From: Ruminococcaceae bacterium FB2012
Lineage (GTDB): Bacteria; Bacillota; Clostridia; Oscillospirales; Ruminococcaceae
NCBI GenBank assembly: GCA_900104495.1
Contig: FMXS01000004.1
Location: 310,001 to 374,000, forward strand
DNA: 64,000 bases
Reading direction: 5' to 3'
This document shows positions 57,909-64,000 of this stretch, in pieces (positions within the stretch are counted from its first letter, which is position 1; every line of letters begins with the position of its first letter). The notes below the pieces were generated by a model. It was not told the DNA's origin. It made no database searches and saw only the letters and a program-made list of their open reading frames with translations. Both the position numbers and the translations under genes were made by a program.

Positions 57909-58579
57909 TGCTTCTTCACCCCTTTATAACCCAGCCCACGGACGGTCACTATCTCAAAATCGATGTTTCCCTTGAAGCGCTCCCTCAGACGGTTCACATG
58001 AACGTCAACGGTCCGTTCGTCCGATTCCGAGGAAAGATCCCAGATCTCGTCGATAAGCTGGCGCCTGGTGAATATCTTCCCGGGATAGGAAAGCAGCTTG
58101 TAGAGCAGCAGGAATTCTTTCGGCGGCAGTTCCGACCTTCCCGAATCGTCGGTGACGGACAGCGTGTCGTAGTCAAGAACGGTGCCGCCTACGGTGATCT
58201 TATGCTCGTTGTTGATCTGTGCCCGCCTCAGCAGGGCAGCGATCCTCAGTAGGAGTTCTTCTTCATCCACGGGCTTGACCATGTAATCGTCGGTGCCCTC
58301 GATAAATCCCTTTTTCTTATCGGCAATAGCTTCTTTGGCCGTCACCATGATTATCGGTATCATGTTTCCGGCGCTTCTCAGTTGTCGTGTAAGCTCATAG
58401 CCGTCTGTTCGTGGCATCATTATGTCCGCGATTATAAGGTCGGCGTGTTTGCTGTCAAGCAGTTCCAGAGCCTCGGTGCCATCCTTGGCGGTCAGCACGT
58501 TGTAGCCGTTTTCCTCCAGCACATCTACCGTCAGTTTTCTTGTGTTGAGATCATCCTCTGCAATAAGTATCGTAAACAT
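57905..58579 (-). CDS. OmpR-family response regulator
   Basis: About 224 residues, starting at the ATG at 58579 after GGAGGGC. The receiver domain shows AEDD, the phosphorylated aspartate in IIADIMMPRTDG and the lysine after the KP in VKPVDEEELL. The winged-helix DNA-binding half carries ELPPKEFLLLYKLL and RTVDVHVNRLRERF. It acts with the adjacent kinase. Targets cannot be read from this window. Confidence 0.94.
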   Translation of the reverse strand: MFTILIAEDDLNTRKLTVDVLEENGYNVLTAKDGTEALELLDSKHADLIIADIMMPRTDGYELTRQLRSAGNMIPIIMVTAKEAIADKKKGFIEGTDDYMVKPVDEEELLLRIAALLRRAQINNEHKITVGGTVLDYDTLSVTDDSGRSELPPKEFLLLYKLLSYPGKIFTRRQLIDEIWDLSSESDERTVDVHVNRLRERFKGNIDFEIVTVRGLGYKGVKKQ

Positions 58580-58636
58580 AGTCCCGCCCTCCCGTGAATA
58601 TCGTAACACATATTTATGAACTGCGTATAAACATAA

Positions 58637-58663
58637 AGGAGCCGCCTTGGCCGGGCAGCTCCG
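58637..58663 (-). terminator. likely terminator of the SpoIIQ-like peptidase gene
   Basis: Minus strand GGAGCTGCC and GGCGGCTCC pair with one mismatch and are followed by TTT. Confidence 0.5.
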
Positions 58664-58729
58664 TTACAGAGGAAATATTATGAGGGCAGGGCAGAAGGTC
58701 ACAGAAAACTGTCCTGCTTCGGATAAGGC

Positions 58730-59458
58730 TTATTTGTTGGAATAAGGGTCGATATAGTTTATCGGGTCGATCCATTCACCGTTGCGTTTCAGGGCAAAGT
58801 GGAGATGTGAGGGCATTGCAGCTTCGATCTGAGCCGTGTCTCCGATACTTCCGATGATCTGTCCCGAATCGACTATATCGCCTTCTTCGATCGCCATTGA
58901 CGCCGAGAGGTTGTAATAATAGCTGACTATCCCGTTGCCGTGGTCGATGGAGGCGGTAAAGCCCCAAAGCGGATCTTCCTTGATCTCCTTGACCTCGCCG
59001 TGATTCATTGCCTTTACGGCCGTTCCCTTTTCGGCCTTTATATCAACGCCGTCGTGGGTCTTCCAGACATCAAGGGTCTCGCTTTTTACCAGCTCGCCGA
59101 AGCTGAAGGGGTTTATGACTTCACCGTTGACAGGCATAACATTCGGCTGAGTGATCACCGGCTTGTCAGACTTGCTCGGCGTCTCTTCCGGCGACGAAGA
59201 GTCGTTCATGCTTTCGGAAACAGAACTTGCGTCCTCTTTGGGAACATCAGTTTTCTTTTCGTCGGCATAGACGCCTGCACGGCTGCTTTCGGTAATGCTG
59301 GGGGTAGTGTTATTCAGACCGTCGTTGATCCTTTTGACGGCTTTATTGTAAGTCGCAGCACCTATGCCTCCCACTGCGATCATACAGGCGGCCGCTGCGA
59401 TGTAGATCCCTTTGCCGCCGATCATTCCTTTTATTCTTGCAAAATCGGGTCTTTTCAT
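58730..59458 (-). CDS. M23 (LytM/SpoIIQ-like) peptidase domain protein
   Basis: The protein is 242 residues with one N-terminal membrane helix (IYIAAAACMIAVGGIGAATY), a Ser/Asp/Pro linker and a C-terminal M23 domain. The zinc motifs HxxxD (THDGVDI) and HxH (SHLHFAL) are both present, so it may be an active peptidoglycan endopeptidase. The layout of a short cytoplasmic tail, one helix, a linker and a LytM domain matches SpoIIQ, which forms a channel with SpoIIIAH between forespore and mother cell. No other sporulation gene is nearby, so a cell-wall hydrolase is also possible. Confidence 0.82.
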   Translation of the reverse strand: MKRPDFARIKGMIGGKGIYIAAAACMIAVGGIGAATYNKAVKRINDGLNNTTPSITESSRAGVYADEKKTDVPKEDASSVSESMNDSSSPEETPSKSDKPVITQPNVMPVNGEVINPFSFGELVKSETLDVWKTHDGVDIKAEKGTAVKAMNHGEVKEIKEDPLWGFTASIDHGNGIVSYYYNLSASMAIEEGDIVDSGQIIGSIGDTAQIEAAMPSHLHFALKRNGEWIDPINYIDPYSNK

Positions 59459-59598
59459 TTTGATTCTCCTTTACGTTCACCGCAGCTTTCTTTCGCTGCT
59501 TTCTGAATATATTCTGCTCAGATGTTTCGGATTTATACATTTCCTCAGATTTTTTTCTTCACGCTCTTTTGTCATTGAAATATAATCAATCATAACAA

Positions 59599-59610
59599 GA
59601 AAACGATTAC
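59599..59610 (+). promoter_or_regulatory. operator-like site 1
   Basis: GAAAACGATTAC. The same GAWAACGWTTAC-type motif recurs at 59671, 60814 and 60855 (GACAACGATTAC). Confidence 0.6.
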
Positions 59611-59630
59611 AGTTTTGTTGCTAATGTATA

Positions 59631-59659
59631 TTGAACTTGAAAAACAATTGTGCTATAAT
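59631..59659 (+). promoter_or_regulatory. promoter of the LacI-type regulator
   Basis: TTGAAC, 17-nt spacer, TATAAT; operator-like site 2 begins 12 nt after it. Confidence 0.75.
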
Positions 59660-59670
59660 TATAAGGAAAT

Positions 59671-59682
59671 GATAACGTTTAC
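59671..59682 (+). promoter_or_regulatory. operator-like site 2, near the transcription start
   Basis: GATAACGTTTAC lies just downstream of the -10 box and before the ribosome site, suggesting that the regulator represses itself. Confidence 0.65.
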
Positions 59683-59699
59683 CGGAAAGGACTGATAGA

Positions 59700-60695
59700 A
59701 TGAGCGTAACGATCAAGGATGTTGCAAGAGAAGCCGGCGTTTCCGTGGCTACCGTATCCCGTGTGCTGAACGGGAGCCCGAATGTCTCCGAAGCTTCCGC
59801 AAAACTGGTCAACGAGACCATAGAGCGCCTCGGTTATTCCCCGAACTTCTTGGGAAGAAATCTCCGCAAGCGCGCTACGAATGTTATACTTGTTATCATC
59901 CCCAATGCCGAGCATTCGCTGTATATGAAGATCTGCGTCGGTATGCAGAACTATGCTCAGAAGGTGGGCTATGATATTATCACGGCATCCTCCAACGCCA
60001 CCACCGCCGTTGAAACAAGACATATGAATATGCTTTTCAACAGGACCGTTGACGGAGTTGTGCTTATGGGGACCAGCTACGATGCTGAGTCACTTAACAG
60101 CATTGCCCAAAACTACGATATCGCTCTCTGCTGCGAAGGCGTGACCGGAGCAAACGTGCTGACCGTCACCGTCAATGACGAGCAGGCCGGCTATGACGCC
60201 GCTGCTGCGCTTATCGGTAAGGGACATAAGCGTATCGCTTTTATCGGGGCCGAATCCACGGCGCTCTCCGCAAGTCAGCGCGAACACGGCTTCAGACGCG
60301 CACTTTCCGAACACGGCCTTGAGCTCCCGGATGAATATGTGTATAAGAATACATACGATCAGGAAAATGGCGCTGTAGCTATGGAGAAGTTCCTGAAACT
60401 CCCCGAACCGCCGACCGCAGTATTTGCTGTTTCTGATATACTGGCGATGTGTGCTATCCGCAAGGCCGTTGAAATGGGGCTTGCAGTCGGGAAGGATATT
60501 TCCGTCATCGGTTTTGACAACATCTCAATGTGCGAGCTGACAAATCCCAGCCTTTCGACTGTCGAGCAGCCCTGCTATAAAATGGGAGAGCTTGTTTGCA
60601 GAAAGCTGATAGAAAACTTTACAGCCCAGCAGAAGGACAATACTTACTACAATGTTGCCCATAGGATAATCCTCAGAGAATCAACAGGGGACTGA
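59700..60695 (+). CDS. LacI-family sugar-responsive regulator
   Basis: The protein is 331 residues. The N-terminal helix-turn-helix is VTIKDVAREAGVSVATVSRV and the hinge is YSPNFLGRNLRKRATN. The effector domain has IPNAEHSLY, DGVVLMGT, GHKRIAFIGAE and PTAVFAVSDILAMCAIRK, typical of LacI/GalR regulators. It probably controls the solute-binding protein and perhaps the alpha-galactosidase. Four matching sites lie at its own promoter and at that of the next gene. The effector is unknown, likely a galactoside. Confidence 0.93.
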   Translation: MSVTIKDVAREAGVSVATVSRVLNGSPNVSEASAKLVNETIERLGYSPNFLGRNLRKRATNVILVIIPNAEHSLYMKICVGMQNYAQKVGYDIITASSNATTAVETRHMNMLFNRTVDGVVLMGTSYDAESLNSIAQNYDIALCCEGVTGANVLTVTVNDEQAGYDAAAALIGKGHKRIAFIGAESTALSASQREHGFRRALSEHGLELPDEYVYKNTYDQENGAVAMEKFLKLPEPPTAVFAVSDILAMCAIRKAVEMGLAVGKDISVIGFDNISMCELTNPSLSTVEQPCYKMGELVCRKLIENFTAQQKDNTYYNVAHRIILRESTGD

Positions 60696-60706
60696 CGCAT
60701 TATTTC

Positions 60707-60740
60707 AGCCGCTTTTTCCTTTTCGGAAGGGCGGCTTTTA
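60707..60740 (+). terminator. terminator of the regulator gene
   Basis: AGCCGC and GCGGCT pair with TTCC/GGAA stacked inside the loop, followed by TTTT. Confidence 0.65.
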
Positions 60741-60813
60741 ATATTTTCGGCGGTATTTAATATGCTTTTGTTTAAAACGCCTTATAATCTTTGCGCGGTT
60801 TGTGCGATTTGCT

Positions 60814-60825
60814 GAAAACGTTTAC
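60814..60825 (+). promoter_or_regulatory. operator-like site 3
   Basis: GAAAACGTTTAC, 28 nt before the -35 box of the solute-binding protein gene. Confidence 0.65.
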
Positions 60826-60852
60826 TTAATTGTTTCAAAAAGATTACTTGCA

Positions 60853-60881
60853 TTGACAACGATTACATTGCGTGCTATAAT
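60853..60881 (+). promoter_or_regulatory. promoter of the solute-binding protein, overlapped by operator site 4
   Basis: TTGACA, 17-nt spacer, TATAAT. Operator-like GACAACGATTAC (60855..60866) covers the -35 box and part of the spacer, so a bound regulator would block RNA polymerase. Confidence 0.8.
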
Positions 60882-60960
60882 GTGCTTGTATAAAAGGAGA
60901 TAGCGGCAGGAGCATATCCTGCCCGGGAAAAAGATACTATTATTTTACGGAGGAAGAATT

Positions 60961-62493
60961 ATGATCAAAAGCAAAAGATTAGCTGCCGGTCTGCTTGCAG
61001 TTCTTACTGCGTTCTCAGTAGCAGGCTGCGGCGACTCGGAAGGTTCCGGCGGAAGCACGTCCACTGAAAGCAAATCAGATGCTGCTGCATCCAGCAATGA
61101 AGATATCGACCAGTATAATTTTTCACATGATGATATCAGCGTTGCCGATACCGAAACCATCAAGAGCATGGACGATATCTCCGATGCAGAGAAGGAGCTT
61201 GTATGGCTTTCTTACTTTGACATCAACCCCACAAGAGCTGCTCCCGAGAAGAGAACAGACCTTGACCTCTTCGAGAAGAAGGGCGGCAAGATCAAGTACG
61301 ATAAGACAAACTCCCTTGAAAAGTATACCAAGCTGGCTGACGAGATCCTTGCAGGCAGCCCTCCCGATATGTTCTGGTATGAGGGCAACATGACCTTCCC
61401 CTACAATGTAACAAGAGGTATGTTCCAGCCTGTTGACAGCATCGTTGACTTTAATTCCGATCTTTGGAAGGATGTTAAGGAGCTTGCTGATACATTCGTT
61501 CTGAACGGTGAGCATTATGTTGCTCCTATCAACCTTGTTACTACTTCCATCCTGACTTATGATAAGGACGTTATCGAGGCTGCTCAGCTTGACGATCCTT
61601 ATGAACTTTGGCAGAACGGCGAGTGGAACTGGAACACCTGGGAAAAGATGATGAACGATTACGTTAAGGGTGCGACCGGCGATGAGGAAAGATATGGCGT
61701 TTATGGCTGGTTCCAGCAGTTCATCTTCTATTCTACCGGCGAAACACTTATCAAATTTGACTCTGATAAGCAGGAATATTACAATAACATCGATAATCCT
61801 GATCTTGAGCGTGCTGCTCAGTTCCTGTATGATCTTGATAAGAACCAGCTCTTCCTCCATGAAGGCTGGATCGGTGACTGCGCAGAGTGTTTCAACAAGA
61901 ACGTTCTGTTCTATGCTATGGGTCCTTGGGCTTCGTCCGCTGACCATACTCCTAAGGACGGAAGCAACTGGGGCAACGTTCCTATGCCGAGCGATCCTAC
62001 CAAGGATAAGAACTATATCGTTCCCGATGTTAACGCATATATGTGGGTAGCAGGTTCCAAGAAAGACGTTGCTATGAAGACCTGGAACGAGTGTGCTAAG
62101 ATCGTCTGCACAGACGATCAGTACAAGCAGGTTGACAGAGAGAAATTCAATTCATCCAATCCTAACTGGAATGATGAGATGTATGATGTGGCATACAACC
62201 TTCTCTACACTGATTACTACACGCTGATCTCTGACCCGGGCAGCGCTATCAATACCGAGCTGTCAGATAACGATGCTGCTACAAACGATTCCAAGAAGGC
62301 CGTTGTAAGACTTATGTACGATTCTGTTACCGATGCTGATGAAGACGGCGTTCAATACACATGGACTCGACTCAAAGAAACCTATAAGCCTACTTTTGAA
62401 AGAGGCATCAAGGAGATCAATGAGATGTATAAGAAGTACCTCAGCGGCGACAAATCCGCTCTCAAGGAGAACACTGAGTCCAAGGCACAGTAA
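60961..62493 (+). CDS. sugar-binding lipoprotein (extracellular solute-binding, CUT1-like)
   Basis: The protein is 510 residues. The lipoprotein signal is LTAFSVAGC (cysteine near residue 23), followed by a Ser/Gly-rich spacer. The type 1 binding fold shows GSPPDMFWYEGNMTFPYN, HYVAPINLVTTSILTYDKDV and GEWNWNTWEKMMNDY, typical of oligosaccharide-binding proteins of ABC importers. No ABC permease genes follow in this window. Several Lys-Asp-Tyr-rich stretches near the C-terminus fit a carbohydrate-binding cleft. It is likely regulated by the upstream LacI protein. Confidence 0.9.
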   Translation: MIKSKRLAAGLLAVLTAFSVAGCGDSEGSGGSTSTESKSDAAASSNEDIDQYNFSHDDISVADTETIKSMDDISDAEKELVWLSYFDINPTRAAPEKRTDLDLFEKKGGKIKYDKTNSLEKYTKLADEILAGSPPDMFWYEGNMTFPYNVTRGMFQPVDSIVDFNSDLWKDVKELADTFVLNGEHYVAPINLVTTSILTYDKDVIEAAQLDDPYELWQNGEWNWNTWEKMMNDYVKGATGDEERYGVYGWFQQFIFYSTGETLIKFDSDKQEYYNNIDNPDLERAAQFLYDLDKNQLFLHEGWIGDCAECFNKNVLFYAMGPWASSADHTPKDGSNWGNVPMPSDPTKDKNYIVPDVNAYMWVAGSKKDVAMKTWNECAKIVCTDDQYKQVDREKFNSSNPNWNDEMYDVAYNLLYTDYYTLISDPGSAINTELSDNDAATNDSKKAVVRLMYDSVTDADEDGVQYTWTRLKETYKPTFERGIKEINEMYKKYLSGDKSALKENTESKAQ

Positions 62494-62506
62494 TATCAAC
62501 AAATTC

Positions 62507-62531
62507 AAAGCCCTCTTCGGAGGGCTTTTTT
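62507..62531 (+). terminator. terminator of the solute-binding protein gene
   Basis: AAAGCCCTC, TTCG loop and GAGGGCTTT followed by TTT. Confidence 0.92.
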
Positions 62532-62544
62532 GTTGTGCCGTCAA

Positions 62545-62573
62545 TTGACTGTTAACAGCAGCTGTGTTATAAT
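62545..62573 (+). promoter_or_regulatory. promoter of the alpha-galactosidase gene
   Basis: TTGACT, 17-nt spacer, TATAAT. No GAWAACGWTTAC site is seen here. Confidence 0.75.
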
Positions 62574-62618
62574 TTTTAATGAATTATTACGGCTTGAGCC
62601 GATAAGGAGATCATGAAG

Positions 62619-63893
62619 ATGCTTACAAAAACACCGCCTATGGGTTGGAACAGCTGGGACTGCTGGGGTGCAGCTGTCAGCGAAGAGACAGTCAGAAAGA
62701 ACGCTGAATTCATTGCCGAAAATCTGAAACAGTTCGGCTGGGAATATGTAGTTGTGGATATCCAGTGGTCGGAGCCCACCGCCGTTAACCATGAGTATCA
62801 CCCTTTCACCGAGCTTTGCATGGACGAGTATTCAAGGCTCATCCCCGCTGAGAACAGATTCCCTTCGGCCTCAGGCGGGAAGGGTTTTGCTCCGCTGGCG
62901 GAGTACATCCATTCACTTGGACTGAAATTCGGAATACATATTATGAGAGGAATACCGAGGCAGGCAGTACACAGAAACACCGCTCTGCTGGGTACAAATG
63001 TCACCGCAAGACAGATCGCCAAGACCGACAGCATATGCCATTGGAACACCGATATGTACGGTGTCGATCCCGAAAAGGAAGGCACACGGGAATACTATGA
63101 AAGCATTTTCAAGCTTTATGCCGAATGGGGCGTTGACTTCATAAAGTGCGACGATATCTGCCGGGAACTTCCTCACGAGGAAAGCGAACTTGTGCTTATC
63201 AGCGAGTGCCTGAGAAAATGCGGCAGGGATATGGTGCTGAGCCTTTCGCCCGGTCCCGCACTGCTGGAAAAGGCTGATGTTTACGCCCGTACCGGCGATA
63301 TGTGGCGCATCACCGATGATTTTTGGGACAAGTGGGAGCTGCTTTACAATATGTTTGAGCGCTGTGAGAAATGGGCTCCTTACTGCGGCAAGGGCGGCTG
63401 GCCGGATGCCGATATGCTCCCCGTGGGAGCTATCCTCCAGGACTACGGCCCCGACGGCTTCACCAAATTCACCGAGGACGAGCAGCGCACAATGCTGACC
63501 CTTTGGTCTATATTCCGTTCTCCGCTTTTTATCGGCGGGGACCTTGTCAAGTGCGATGGCTTTACATATTCTCTGCTTACAAGCAAGGGCATACTTGATA
63601 TGTCCAAGCATTCCCGGAACGCTGCACAGCTTAAACGCTGCGCTTATGCCGATACCGAGATCGTCATCTGGACTGCTGACTGCGCAGAAGGCGGCAAATA
63701 TGCGGCTTTCTTCAACATCGGCGAAAAAGACTGCGAACTTGACATACCGTGCAGCGAACTGGGGGCAGGAAGCTGCGAGCTTTGCCTTGACCTTTGGAGC
63801 GGCAGGGTCGCAGGACTCAGTGATACTGTCTGCGCGGAGCTGAAAAAGCATTCCTGCGCGGCCTTCCTGATCGGTGGTGCAAGTGAATTATAA
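62619..63893 (+). CDS. alpha-galactosidase, glycoside hydrolase family 27
   Basis: About 424 residues. AAGGAG is 3 nt from an ATG at 62613 and 9 nt from the ATG at 62619, which is preferred; the two differ by two residues. The start TKTPPMGWNSWDCWG is the GH27 signature, followed by YVVVDIQWSEP. The nucleophile aspartate is in VDFIKCDDIC and the likely acid/base in GDMWRITDDFWD. No signal peptide is present, so it acts inside the cell on imported galactosides such as raffinose-family sugars. A transporter gene overlaps its end. Confidence 0.93.
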   Translation: MLTKTPPMGWNSWDCWGAAVSEETVRKNAEFIAENLKQFGWEYVVVDIQWSEPTAVNHEYHPFTELCMDEYSRLIPAENRFPSASGGKGFAPLAEYIHSLGLKFGIHIMRGIPRQAVHRNTALLGTNVTARQIAKTDSICHWNTDMYGVDPEKEGTREYYESIFKLYAEWGVDFIKCDDICRELPHEESELVLISECLRKCGRDMVLSLSPGPALLEKADVYARTGDMWRITDDFWDKWELLYNMFERCEKWAPYCGKGGWPDADMLPVGAILQDYGPDGFTKFTEDEQRTMLTLWSIFRSPLFIGGDLVKCDGFTYSLLTSKGILDMSKHSRNAAQLKRCAYADTEIVIWTADCAEGGKYAAFFNIGEKDCELDIPCSELGAGSCELCLDLWSGRVAGLSDTVCAELKKHSCAAFLIGGASEL

Positions 63894-64000
63894 CAGGACG
63901 ATAAGGTCCTGCTTTGTCGGGTATGTGGTCCAGGCGATAGTCAACAATTTCATCCCGCTGCTTTTTATAACTCTTCAAAGGCAGTATGACATCCCCCTTT
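63883..64000 (+). CDS. MFS-type transporter, start only
   Basis: The visible 39 residues (NYNRTIRSCFVGYVVQAIVN, then a hydrophobic FIPLLFITLQ stretch) resemble the first membrane helix of a major facilitator transporter. The GTG at 63883 overlaps the alpha-galactosidase end, which suggests coupling; a GTG at 63877 is also possible. The gene runs past the window edge. It would supply the enzyme with its sugar. Confidence 0.65.
   Translation, partial: MNYNRTIRSCFVGYVVQAIVNNFIPLLFITLQRQYDIPL

Noticed and set aside
60961..62493. A full ABC sugar importer
   Set aside because: Only the binding protein is present; neither permease nor ATPase genes are adjacent in the window.

Overview
The window looks like a chromosome segment of a Gram-positive anaerobic gut or rumen clostridium of the Ruminococcus/Oscillospiraceae type. 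The reasons are AGGAGG-type ribosome sites throughout, TTGACA-N17-TATAAT promoters, lipoprotein signals, a GH44 cellulase-family enzyme, a GH27 alpha-galactosidase, fermentation genes (pflA, ackA, malic enzyme) and an unusually large set of cyclic-di-GMP (GGDEF/EAL) proteins. The species assignment is inference. No rRNA or complete tRNA gene, IS element or CRISPR array was seen.

Region 1 (1 to about 5,090) is accessory DNA. It holds the end of a broken type I restriction specificity gene, a DUF262/DUF1524 (GmrSD-like) gene, three small proteins that look like paralogues of one another, a small PemK/MazF-like protein, and a 660-bp AT-rich gap full of short repeats. It ends at 5065..5087 with a sequence matching only the 3' end of a tRNA gene (T-loop through CCA), followed by a terminator. 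This is what the distal attachment site of an element integrated in a tRNA gene looks like; the element would extend to the left of the window.

Region 2 (5,580 to 12,216) holds two unrecognised genes, a TldD/TldE protease pair, a surface-anchored GH44 glycosidase and a small conserved-looking protein.

Region 3 (12,277 to 28,162) is a run of seven consecutive cyclic-di-GMP signalling genes with different sensor domains: 7TM, PAS, GAF, Cache-like, and a LacI-type sugar-binding fold. The last one carries an EAL domain followed by a predicted beta-helix tail. Two more such genes lie at 35,114 and 48,395. Four GGDEF domains are intact, four are degenerate, and all five EAL domains keep their metal and catalytic residues.

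Region 4 (28,266 to 58,579) is mostly housekeeping: a cation efflux pump under a NiCo-type riboswitch, pflA, purine nucleoside phosphorylase, a fucose/arabinose isomerase-family enzyme, acpS, NAD(P)HX repair, tmcAL, ackA, ung, malic enzyme, fakA, an Asp23 protein, cca, a VanZ-like gene and a two-component system. Within it, 35,114 to 37,851 pairs a membrane sensor carrying a dead GGDEF domain with an orphan solute-binding lipoprotein.

Region 5 (58,730 to the end) holds a LytM/SpoIIQ-like peptidase gene and a sugar-utilisation locus: a LacI-type regulator, a solute-binding lipoprotein, a GH27 alpha-galactosidase and the start of an MFS-type transporter. Four matching operator-like sites lie at the regulator and binding-protein promoters.
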